In this document: positions 1 through 6,232 of the stretch, piece by piece | Layout of the letters: every line of letters begins with the position of its first letter | Numbering within the stretch: position 1 is the stretch's first letter | From: Bacteriovoracaceae bacterium UBA6144 | Lineage (GTDB): Bacteria; Bdellovibrionota; Bacteriovoracia; Bacteriovoracales; Bacteriovoracaceae | NCBI GenBank assembly: GCA_002435705.1 | Contig: DIVA01000004.1 | Span: 15,405-22,646, forward strand | Length of the DNA: 7,242 nt | Direction: 5' to 3' | The notes under the pieces: generated by a model | Seen by the model: only the letters and a program-made list of their open reading frames with translations | Told to the model about the DNA's origin: nothing | The model's database searches: none | Translations under genes and position numbers: made by a program

Positions 1-395
1 ACCAGCACGTCAACACCACCGAGCATACTTTTGACTTGCGGGGCCTGTCCCACACCTCCGAAAATGACGGAAGTTTTGAGGTTCACAAATTTTGAGTACT
101 CGACAAAATTATCATGCACCTGAATGGCGAGTTCACGGGTAGGGGTCAAGACCAGGATACGAGGTTGTTTGGCATTGTAGCGGATCGGATTTTTTTTAAG
201 ATTTTGGATCAAAGGCAGGGCAAAGGCAGCAGTTTTTCCAGTCCCAGTTTGCGCGCAACCTAAAAGGTCGTGGCCCTCTAGCAGAGGGGGAATGGCCTGA
301 AGTTGAATCGGTGTCGGGTGAGTGTAGCCAACAGCATCAAGCGCTTTGAGTAAGGGGTCTATGAGATTGAGATCTCTAAATGCAGGTGTGTTCAA
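1..395 (-). CDS. rhlE: DEAD-box ATP-dependent RNA helicase, RhlE type (N-terminal part, runs off left edge)
   Basis: This is the first 131 codons of a superfamily 2 RNA helicase, an ATP-driven RNA-duplex unwinder that in bacteria acts in ribosome assembly and RNA turnover. Visible in order: the Q motif (F6 and GYTHPTPIQ, 23-31), Walker A/motif I AQTGTGKT (48-55), motif Ia PTRELAIQV (85-93) and the GG of motif Ib. The YSKFVNLKTSVIFGGV stretch (100-115) followed by GGVDVLV matches RhlE closely and favours it over SrmB, DbpA or DeaD. The DEAD box itself and the C-terminal RecA lobe lie outside the window. The start is TTG at 395: an in-frame stop lies a few codons upstream, AAGGA sits 9 nt before it, and the first in-frame ATG is only at residue 124, after motif I. 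It lies 38 nt after the yeiH stop on the same strand, so it may be read through from the operon. Confidence 0.93.
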   Translation of the reverse strand, partial: MNTPAFRDLNLIDPLLKALDAVGYTHPTPIQLQAIPPLLEGHDLLGCAQTGTGKTAAFALPLIQNLKKNPIRYNAKQPRILVLTPTRELAIQVHDNFVEYSKFVNLKTSVIFGGVGQAPQVKSMLGGVDVL

Positions 396-404
396 AACGA
401 AAAT

Positions 405-409
405 TCCTT
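405..409 (-). promoter_or_regulatory. Shine-Dalgarno AAGGA that supports a TTG start for the helicase
   Basis: AAGGA on the minus strand ends 9 nt before the TTG at 395-393. The reading frame is closed by a stop codon a short way upstream and has no ATG before residue 124, so this site decides in favour of the TTG start. Confidence 0.7.
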
Positions 410-433
410 TTTTATACGGCTATTTAGCACGTC

Positions 434-1354
434 TTACTCTTTGATGGATAGGACAAAATAGAGTGTGCTACCAAGCGTAATAAACCACAAAGTCAGGGCA
501 AAAAAGAAGGAATTGATTTTGATTTCTTTGAGTTGCGCCCGATTTAAACTGATGCCGATCAAAAAGAGCGTCCATGAAAATCCCGTCCGACTGGCGACTT
601 TGAGGGGAGCGATGTGCTCGGAGAGTTGAGGCAGAAAGGTGAAGAGCAGGGAGGCCCCAATGAAAAGAAAGATAAACCAGGGGATTTTTTGTTGCCCACT
701 AAACCGGTGCTTAATTCCCATGACAAAACAGAGAGGAATAATCCAAAGGGCGCGGGTGAGCTTGAGAGTCGTCGCATATTCAAGAGACTTTTCTCCATAG
801 ATTTGCGCCGCTGCGACCACTGCACTCGTGTCATGAATCGCCAGCGCCGCCCAAATCCCAAATTGCTCTTGTGAAAGCTGAAGGCCATGGGCAATGGGAG
901 GGAAGATAAAGACGGAGACGGCATTAAGCAAAAAAACTAAGCCCATGGCAGTGGCAATACTCAATGAATCAGCCTTGAGCACACCAGAGAGCGCTCCAAT
1001 AGCGCTTCCACCACAAATCGCGGTCCCCGCAGATATTAACTGATGCAGGGGTGAAGGAATCTTAAAAATACGGGCCAAGAGTGACCCTATGAGCATGATC
1101 AGAATAATACTAAAAAGAGTTGTGAAAAAAAGTTGAGGGCCAGAATCCATGATGACTTTAAAGTTTAAGCTTGCTCCCAAGAGAACAATGGAAGCCTGAA
1201 GAAAGCGAGTGCTCCAGATTTTTGCGAGGCTTATCACGGGAGTCCGAAGGGTCAAGAGAAGAGCGCAGCTTAAACCAAAGAGAAGACTCCAATGAGGAGC
1301 CAGCTGGAAAGCGGCAATCAAAAAAAGAGGAAGAACAAGATAGATTGGTCTCAT
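434..1354 (-). CDS. yeiH: YeiH/UPF0324 family membrane protein (putative sulfate exporter family)
   Basis: A 306-residue polytopic inner-membrane protein of the UPF0324/YeiH family (Pfam Cons_hypoth698), slightly shorter than the usual 320-350. Roughly nine to ten hydrophobic segments are visible. The family hallmarks are present: GTAICGGSAIGA (110-121), AIHDTSAVVAA (172-182, usually AIHDTSSVVGA) and TLKLTRALWI (196-205). Databases call the family 'putative sulfate exporter', but the substrate is not firmly proved, so I treat that as a family label. Its ATG starts 2 nt after the stop of the periplasmic rhodanese gene. The nearest purine-rich site is about 14 nt upstream and weak, which suggests translational coupling to that gene. 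The rhodanese partner makes a sulfur-related role more plausible. No key motif is missing. Confidence 0.9.
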   Translation of the reverse strand: MRPIYLVLPLFLIAAFQLAPHWSLLFGLSCALLLTLRTPVISLAKIWSTRFLQASIVLLGASLNFKVIMDSGPQLFFTTLFSIILIMLIGSLLARIFKIPSPLHQLISAGTAICGGSAIGALSGVLKADSLSIATAMGLVFLLNAVSVFIFPPIAHGLQLSQEQFGIWAALAIHDTSAVVAAAQIYGEKSLEYATTLKLTRALWIIPLCFVMGIKHRFSGQQKIPWFIFLFIGASLLFTFLPQLSEHIAPLKVASRTGFSWTLFLIGISLNRAQLKEIKINSFFFALTLWFITLGSTLYFVLSIKE

Positions 1355-1356
1355 GA

Positions 1357-1668
1357 TTATTTCGAATATCCCTTCGCTTTAAGTTCTTCATAGCCTCCAA
1401 GGTTTTTGGCTTGTGCTTTTGGAAAGCCTAGTTGCTCAATGAACTTACCTGCTCTGCCACCAGAGCGGCAGTACACTTCAATTTTCTTATCTTTATAATC
1501 CTGGCGTATTTGAGAAACTTTTTGTGCATTCAACTGCGACAGCGGTATCCATGTCGCATTTTTGAGCATCCCTTGTTCAATTTCATCTTTTTCTCTTACA
1601 TCGATCAAGACTGTGTCTTGGGCAAAGAGACTGAAGGATAAAAAGAGTGTGGCAAAAAATAATTTCAT
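1357..1668 (-). CDS. Periplasmic single-domain rhodanese (PspE-like sulfurtransferase)
   Basis: A 103-residue protein with a short signal peptide (residues 1-16, MKLFF..SLFA, likely cut before Q17) and one rhodanese domain. The first strand is VLIDVREKDE (20-29), and the active-site loop is CRSGGR with the persulfide-carrying Cys67. The tail NLGGYEELKAKGY (89-101) is the usual rhodanese end. Size and export resemble E. coli PspE and the general single-domain thiosulfate:cyanide sulfurtransferases, which move sulfane sulfur between a donor and a thiol. The in vivo donor cannot be read from sequence. It lies between the DUF2878-SDR fusion (13 nt upstream) and yeiH (2 nt downstream), and GAGG 6 nt before the ATG is a good ribosome binding site. 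Confidence 0.92.
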   Translation of the reverse strand: MKLFFATLFLSFSLFAQDTVLIDVREKDEIEQGMLKNATWIPLSQLNAQKVSQIRQDYKDKKIEVYCRSGGRAGKFIEQLGFPKAQAKNLGGYEELKAKGYSK

Positions 1669-1681
1669 CTAGGACCTCGCC

Positions 1682-2962
1682 TTAGCGTTTAAATTTAGTG
1701 GCAACCATTTTCTCAAAGAGAACAGGAAAATAATAGGCAAACTTCACACCAAAATAAGTCGTGCCATGAGGCCAGATCACGTCTCTTCCTTGTTCCACTT
1801 GACTCACAACTGTTTTGGCCCAAGAGCTGGCAGTAATAGAACTCATAAAGCTTAGATCCAAATGTCCTCCATAAAGAGTGGAGATATCATCAAACATTTT
1901 AGTTTTAACCCCTGGGGTAATCATGAGGTGGGCACTCACACCTGTGCCTCGCAGCTCTTGCGCCAGACTGTGGGTAAAAGCCGCCACGGCAGCCTTTGAG
2001 GCAGCGTAGGTGCTAGCACAGGGGAAAAACATTTTACCAGACACACTTGAATTATTAATAATGACTCCTCTCTGGGCCTTAAGCATTTGTGGCAACATAA
2101 GGCGAGTCAATCTGATCAGTGCGTTCACATTCAGATTCAGCATCTTTTCAATCTCATCTACAGACTGCTCCTCGAGTAAACCACCCGTCAACTGTCCTGC
2201 GTTGTTGATTAAGACCTCAATCGGAAAAGTCTTTAAATGGCCCACTAATTGATCGAGCTCTTGCGTGTTGGAGAGATCACTTTGGTGTATTCTTACATCT
2301 TGAGCTCCAAGTTTTTTTAGTTCTGCTACATGTTCATCAGTGATGGAGCGGCCAACCAGATGAAGTGTTACATTTCGGCTCGCCAGCTCTCTAGCAAGGG
2401 CCAGGCCTATACCACGACTGGCACCTGTTAAAAGAATGTGTTTGTGTTTTAGATCGATCATGGAGGTTGCCTTTGGAGCGAGTTTACTAAACAGAAACAC
2501 AAGTATTCCCCAGATGAGTCCTTGGAAGAGTAATGTCGGGAAAATGGTTGAGGGGTAACTGATGAATGAGTATTTTTGTGCCACAAGAAAGTAGGTGAGT
2601 GGTCCGATGATGGCACTGGCGACGAGTCCGAGGATTCTCTTCTCAAATAACCACCGCATTGAGTGCAGTAAAGTGCAGCTAAGTAAAAACCAAATTCCAA
2701 AAAGCCAAGGGGGAGGAAGAGTCTCCACTTGTGGTAAAAATGTTATCATTCCACTTTTGTGGAGGAGCATATCTGCGAGGTAACCCATGAGGGAAGTTTT
2801 TAAGACAAACTCTGTTTCACCGGGGAAGGAAAATAAAATCAAATGGATTAAGCCTAAGCTAATCGAAAGGGAAAAGGCCATGAGTGACGACTGTGACTCC
2901 ACTAGTAAAACAGTGCCCCACCAACCGGATTGAAAAAGAATCAGATTCACAAGACTTCTCAT
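1682..2962 (-). CDS. DUF2878 membrane domain fused to a classical short-chain dehydrogenase/reductase
   Basis: A 426-residue two-part protein. Residues 1 to about 160 are hydrophobic with five or six membrane segments and resemble DUF2878 (NLILFQSGWW near the start; PPPWLFGIWFLLSCTLLHSMRW at 84-104, cited only as a landmark). Residues 172-426 are a classical NAD(P)(H)-dependent SDR: TGASRGIG (179-186), D229 in SDL, NNAG (253-256), N278, Ser306, Tyr319 and Lys323 (YAASK), with PG at 350-351. All catalytic residues are intact, and the basic residue just after the glycine motif (R183) hints at NADP(H). The enzyme domain is thus probably tethered to the cytoplasmic face of the inner membrane, acting on a lipid-like or membrane-bound substrate (inference). 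Its ATG overlaps the depolymerase stop (ATGA) and has AAGG 7 nt upstream. Ordinary SDRs are about 250 residues, so the N-terminal 165 are extra. I am sure of the SDR part and fairly sure of DUF2878. Confidence 0.87.
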   Translation of the reverse strand: MRSLVNLILFQSGWWGTVLLVESQSSLMAFSLSISLGLIHLILFSFPGETEFVLKTSLMGYLADMLLHKSGMITFLPQVETLPPPWLFGIWFLLSCTLLHSMRWLFEKRILGLVASAIIGPLTYFLVAQKYSFISYPSTIFPTLLFQGLIWGILVFLFSKLAPKATSMIDLKHKHILLTGASRGIGLALARELASRNVTLHLVGRSITDEHVAELKKLGAQDVRIHQSDLSNTQELDQLVGHLKTFPIEVLINNAGQLTGGLLEEQSVDEIEKMLNLNVNALIRLTRLMLPQMLKAQRGVIINNSSVSGKMFFPCASTYAASKAAVAAFTHSLAQELRGTGVSAHLMITPGVKTKMFDDISTLYGGHLDLSFMSSITASSWAKTVVSQVEQGRDVIWPHGTTYFGVKFAYYFPVLFEKMVATKFKR

Positions 2963-3960
2963 GGAAGGGCCTTAAAGAAGTTCCAGATTTCATCGTTGGC
3001 CTTGATCGGTGATTGGCTGACTTTTTTTCCTTTGGGCTTCACTCCCCCAGGCCAGGAATGGCCGCCTTGATCAAGACTGATGAGTTTCAGCGAAGCTTGT
3101 TGGCAATTCTTGAAATCGCTCACTGTGACACCTTTGAGGGGCGTGGTGATAGTGGGGGTAGGATCACATTTAAAAATCTTGCTCCACTTCATCATGGTAT
3201 TATCGACAGAGACATAGTCAGTGACTTTTTCAGGCTTAGATGCCTTAGGTCCTCTGCCGCCAATATATAAAACATGCTCGTCGTCACGGGCATGGATGTG
3301 GAGCACAGAGACTTTTCTCAGAGGAGAGCAGGAAAGTGTGTTGTCTGTGCCGGCCACAGCCGCGATGCCTTTAAAAATATCAAAGGCTTCACAGGCTAGT
3401 CGATAACTCATCATGGCCCCATTAGACATTCCTATGGCAAAAACTTTTTTATTATCAATATTGATTTGGTTTTTAAGACTCTCGAAAATCTTTCTCACAA
3501 ATCCAACATCATCAATCTTCTGATCTCGCGCTTCTGCGCAACAGGCGCCAGCGTTCCAGGTGGCGTATTTTCCTGAGGCAAATGGAGAGTGGCCATTGGG
3601 AAAGACAAGAGCAGTACCTTCCTTGTCGGCTTTTGATATCAACTTGTAGTACCGCTCATTGGATTGGATCTCCATATTTCCCCCACCACCATGGAAGGCA
3701 AAAATGACGGGATAGGATTTATTCGGATCATAACTTTTGGGAAGATAGATCTTGTAGTAGCGTGTGATTTCCTGATGTGTCAGAACAAATGTATGAAAAC
3801 CTGATTTTAAAAGCTTCGTTGTGGTGTCTCGACTGGCCTTGGGCGCAGCTTGAGCGGCTTGTTTTTGCCTCCAACGCTCTTTGATCTTTTTTTTAATCCA
3901 GCCATCTTCAGCGATGGAGGCTGAAGCGATGAGGATTAAAAAGAAGAGTGATTTTATCAT
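2959..3960 (-). CDS. Secreted poly(3-hydroxybutyrate) depolymerase / feruloyl-esterase family hydrolase (LpqC-like, COG3509)
   Basis: A 333-residue exported alpha/beta hydrolase. A signal peptide covers residues 1-17 (ends SIA before EDG). A very basic stretch follows (KKKIKERWRQKQ, 23-34), then an Ala-rich linker to about residue 45. The catalytic domain shows the oxyanion loop FHGGGGN (89-95), the family marker WNAGACC (135-141), the DDVGFV block (150-155), the nucleophile elbow GMSNG with Ser179, Asp227 in HARDDEHV, and His301 in GGHSWPGG. The triad is complete. The family contains PHB depolymerases and acetyl-xylan/feruloyl esterases (CE1-like); the name does not fix the substrate, and no substrate-binding or type III domain is visible, so a general periplasmic or secreted esterase is equally possible. 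It lies 28 nt after the COG3146 gene and overlaps the next gene by 4 nt. Confidence 0.88.
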   Translation of the reverse strand: MIKSLFFLILIASASIAEDGWIKKKIKERWRQKQAAQAAPKASRDTTTKLLKSGFHTFVLTHQEITRYYKIYLPKSYDPNKSYPVIFAFHGGGGNMEIQSNERYYKLISKADKEGTALVFPNGHSPFASGKYATWNAGACCAEARDQKIDDVGFVRKIFESLKNQINIDNKKVFAIGMSNGAMMSYRLACEAFDIFKGIAAVAGTDNTLSCSPLRKVSVLHIHARDDEHVLYIGGRGPKASKPEKVTDYVSVDNTMMKWSKIFKCDPTPTITTPLKGVTVSDFKNCQQASLKLISLDQGGHSWPGGVKPKGKKVSQSPIKANDEIWNFFKALP

Positions 3961-3988
3961 GTCTCAATTTATCCTAGATCATTTTCAG

Positions 3989-5077
3989 TTACAATTGTGA
4001 TTTGTAAGGTAAAAGTGTTTTATAAGACTGGATCAGCTCTTCATTTCTTTGATTTTGCTCTGAAATATAGTGTTTTATCGCGCTAAACATTTCCCGGATT
4101 TTGATGTGATGTGCCGAGGTGATGGTCACTGGGTCAAAGCCACGCCACAGTTTTTGCTCTCCCTGTGCACCCGCTTCGAAGAGTGGAATATTTTCATTGA
4201 GACAAATCTCCATGCCGCGGTAATAACAAAGTTCGAAATGCAGGAGTCTATACTTTTCTTCTACCTCAGGTCTGATGCCCCAATATCGGCCATAGAGCGC
4301 CCGTGATGATTTAAAGAAAAGGCTCATGGCCACGAGTTGATTATTTTCGAATGCTCCTAAGATGCATGTGTTGGTGGATAGAAAGTTTGGGAGCATGGTA
4401 AAGAAATCTTGATTTAAATAAGCCTGTGAATTTTTCTTTTCAATTGTTGTCAGGTAGAGATTAAAAATCTCTTGCATGATCTCTTCATTAAGATCTTTCC
4501 CTGTTAATAATCGAATCTGCAGATCGTACTGGGCTACCTTCTTTCGTTCTTTCTGAATCATCTTGCGTCTGTTGGCGGTTAGACTCTCAAGAAATTCATT
4601 GAAGTTTTTGTATTTGTTTGTCCAATGAAATTGCAGCGTGTGCATGACCTCAAAGCCCATCTTCTTCAGTATTTCATTTTCTTCTTGGCTGGTGAAAAGA
4701 TAATGTTCTCCACTAATCTGTGGGTGCGCAAGGTAGATGCCTCGTGATTCCTGAGCAAGGGCTTCAAACTGCGACTGATCTCCCAGTACTTTGGGTGCGT
4801 TGATGGGAGTAAAGGGAAGGGCATGAATGAGCTTAGGATAGTAACTCATGCCGTGTTGGTGATAGAAGTTGGCCCAGGCCCAATCAAAAATATATTCCCC
4901 ATAGCTGTGTTGTTTTAAATAGCCCGGAAGCACTCCCTGAGAGTTGGCCACATGAACAGGCTGCCAGCCTGTTCCGGGGGTGACTGTTTGGCAGGTTTCC
5001 AGGAGTTCATGGAATTCTCCCCCACAAAGTGGGTGGACTGATTGGTAGCGTTGACCTTTAAAACTGGAGAGAATCAT
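3989..5077 (-). CDS. COG3146 family protein (FemAB/GNAT-like predicted N-acyltransferase, formerly DUF482)
   Basis: A 362-residue soluble protein that I recognise as the COG3146 / 'peptidoglycan biosynthesis/recognition' family (Pfam PF04339), which has a double GNAT-like fold akin to FemAB. Hallmarks in order: GTGWQPVHV (35-43), YGEYIFDWAWANFY (59-72), YYPKLIHALPFTP (79-91), QFHW (149-152), NRRKMIQKERKKV (169-181), GRYWG (263-267), HFELCYYRGME (280-290) and FEAGAQGEQKLWRGF (300-314). Length is near the family norm of about 370-390. The family is predicted to transfer an acyl or aminoacyl group, but donor and acceptor are unknown, and the link to peptidoglycan rests on fold only. It is the first gene of the six-gene minus-strand run. 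The start at 5077 leaves the usual short N-terminus before GW.P.H; the ribosome binding site is weak (AGG well upstream). Confidence 0.88.
   Translation of the reverse strand: MILSSFKGQRYQSVHPLCGGEFHELLETCQTVTPGTGWQPVHVANSQGVLPGYLKQHSYGEYIFDWAWANFYHQHGMSYYPKLIHALPFTPINAPKVLGDQSQFEALAQESRGIYLAHPQISGEHYLFTSQEENEILKKMGFEVMHTLQFHWTNKYKNFNEFLESLTANRRKMIQKERKKVAQYDLQIRLLTGKDLNEEIMQEIFNLYLTTIEKKNSQAYLNQDFFTMLPNFLSTNTCILGAFENNQLVAMSLFFKSSRALYGRYWGIRPEVEEKYRLLHFELCYYRGMEICLNENIPLFEAGAQGEQKLWRGFDPVTITSAHHIKIREMFSAIKHYISEQNQRNEELIQSYKTLLPYKSQL
4954..4974. repeat. Perfect 9-bp inverted repeat with 3-nt loop inside the COG3146 gene
   Basis: GAACAGGCT, then GCC, then AGCCTGTTC, perfectly self-complementary. 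It lies about 100 nt into the coding sequence and encodes part of the conserved GTGWQPVH segment, so it may simply follow from codon choice. It would form a strong hairpin in the operon mRNA. No U tract follows on either strand, so it is not a terminator. Confidence 0.6.
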
Positions 5078-5142
5078 AGGGATCTGTACCTGTTGGAGCT
5101 TTGTCTAGAGAGTAAACAATCTCAGCTAGAGTATAGTAAAGC
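5078..5142. promoter_or_regulatory. Divergent intergenic region with a possible -10 (TATACT, minus strand, 5130-5135)
   Basis: These 65 bases separate the minus-strand operon from the plus-strand SDR and must serve both unless transcription comes from further away. On the minus strand TATACT (5135 to 5130) is a good -10 match and would give a 5' leader of about 45 nt, but the expected -35 position falls inside the first codons of the SDR and shows no TTGACA-like sequence. On the plus strand TATAGT (5132-5137) lies almost on the ATG and would imply a leaderless mRNA, with no -35 at the right distance. The region is A+T-rich. Promoter calls here are weak. Confidence 0.3.
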
Positions 5143-5868
5143 ATGGAAAAGCTCGAATTAAAAAATATCAAAAATGTTCTGCTCCTAGGTGCCACTGGCG
5201 GCATTGGGGGCGCAATACTCGATTATCTCCTCGCTCAGAATGAAAACTTAAACGTCTACACGCTTTGTCGCCACCCCTTAGAGCGGCAGCGGGTTCACTC
5301 TCATGTCGCCCCTCAAGTAAATGAGCAGAGTCTTTCACAGTTTATCTCCCTCTATCCCTCAGTGAAATTTGATCTGGTGATTAATACCATAGGTTTTTTA
5401 GAGAATGATTTGGGTGGGCCTGAGAAAAGTCTGCGCGATATCAATGAAGAGAAGCTGCTTGAGTACTTTCGTATTAATACCATCCTCACCCCTGTTTTAG
5501 CTAAAGTGGTTAGAAACAATTTAGCCAGTGAGGGGTTTGCGTTTGTCAGTCTGTCCGCCATGGTGGGGAGTATCGGTGAAAATGAGTTGGGTGGATGGTA
5601 CGGTTATCGAGCCTCTAAGACCGCACTCAACGCTCTCTTGAAAAATATCAGTATTGAGTGGGGGAGAGTGAATAAAAGATCTCTCGTTCTCGCCATTCAT
5701 CCCGGCACAACCCAGACTCGTCTCAGTGAGAAATTCAATACCCGCGTGACCCATAAGATCCACACACCTTCTGAGGCGGCGGAAAATATTTGTCAGATTA
5801 TTTTCAGCACTGAGTTCTCGCGCTCCGGCAGTTTTCTTAATTGGGATGGGCGAAGCATTGCCTGGTAA
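5143..5868 (+). CDS. C-factor/CsgA-like short-chain dehydrogenase/reductase
   Basis: A 241-residue soluble SDR. The nucleotide-binding motif is GATGGIGG (16-23), the NNAG position is NTIG (81-84), the catalytic Ser is probably Ser138 in SLSAMVGS, and Tyr155 and Lys159 lie in YRASK. The SAMVGSIGENELGGWYGYRASK block, HPGTTQTRLS (186-195) and the tail FLNWDGRSIAW (231-241) identify the subgroup annotated as 'cell-cell signalling protein C-factor' after Myxococcus CsgA. Members are widespread in non-fruiting bacteria, so the label does not imply signalling; the substrate is unknown. ATG 5143 is the first possible start, since an in-frame TAA lies at 5137-5139, although no clear Shine-Dalgarno precedes it. 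It diverges from the COG3146 gene and converges on the DUF2805 gene with zero bases between the stop codons. Confidence 0.9.
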   Translation: MEKLELKNIKNVLLLGATGGIGGAILDYLLAQNENLNVYTLCRHPLERQRVHSHVAPQVNEQSLSQFISLYPSVKFDLVINTIGFLENDLGGPEKSLRDINEEKLLEYFRINTILTPVLAKVVRNNLASEGFAFVSLSAMVGSIGENELGGWYGYRASKTALNALLKNISIEWGRVNKRSLVLAIHPGTTQTRLSEKFNTRVTHKIHTPSEAAENICQIIFSTEFSRSGSFLNWDGRSIAW

Positions 5869-6174
5869 TTACTTTCCACCCTTAATCGATCCATCAAGTC
5901 GCTGACTTTTACACTTAAATCTCAGGATTCCTTCAGGGCGCTTCTTTTCATGTTTAAGATGACCCTGCTGATTGGCCCGCCGACGCCAGCGCCGATACGC
6001 ATTATCATCCAGCTGAGTGCGCATGAATTTCACCACTTGATTGGGTGTTAGTCCAAACTGTTTTTTAATGGCATCAAAGCTCGTGCGATCTTCCCACGCC
6101 ATCCGAACGATCCTTGCCAGATCTTCCTCGCTTAGCTTCGCCCACAACTCTTTAAACTCTCTGGATATGCCCAT
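5869..6174 (-). CDS. TIGR03643 / DUF2805 family protein
   Basis: A 101-residue basic protein of the TIGR03643 family (Pfam DUF2805). The family signature is clear: RIVRMAWEDRTSFDAIKKQF (21-40), then GLTPNQVVKFMR (41-52) and a WRRRANQQGHLKHEKKR segment (63-79). The central part reads like a helix-turn-helix (short helix, GLTPNQ turn, VVKFMRTQL helix) followed by a positively charged tail, so nucleic-acid binding is plausible but not shown for the family. Compared with typical members of about 80-90 residues it has a small C-terminal extension with one Cys (FKCKSQ). From memory the family often sits near photolyase/cryptochrome genes; none is present here. Its upstream region is the 115-nt divergent spacer with the inverted repeat. 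An AGGG is about 11 nt before the ATG. Confidence 0.88.
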   Translation of the reverse strand: MGISREFKELWAKLSEEDLARIVRMAWEDRTSFDAIKKQFGLTPNQVVKFMRTQLDDNAYRRWRRRANQQGHLKHEKKRPEGILRFKCKSQRLDGSIKGGK

Positions 6175-6232
6175 AATCTAATCTACCCTAAGCATCTATT
6201 CATGGGACTATCAGTCTGTAGCTTGTCTAAGC

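Noticed and set aside
614..874. Plus-strand open frame of 86 codons opposite the yeiH gene
   Set aside because: It lies wholly antisense to a well-supported conserved membrane protein, has no recognisable protein features and no family resemblance. It is a shadow frame.
1158..1400. Minus-strand open frame of 80 codons across the rhodanese/yeiH junction
   Set aside because: It overlaps both well-supported genes in another frame, and its Ser-rich low-complexity composition is typical of out-of-frame translation.
2959..3960. Assigning the hydrolase as a true PHB granule depolymerase (phaZ)
   Set aside because: The fold and triad fit the LpqC/CE1-like family, but no PHB-binding domain or phaC/phaP neighbour is present, and the protein is exported, so a gene symbol would overstate the evidence.
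5521..5763. Minus-strand open frame opposite the C-factor-like SDR
   Set aside because: Antisense to conserved catalytic motifs of the SDR, with no independent evidence of coding.
5143..5868. Calling the plus-strand SDR a developmental signal (csgA)
   Set aside because: The resemblance is to the broad C-factor-like subgroup, which is common in bacteria without multicellular development; nothing in the window supports signalling.
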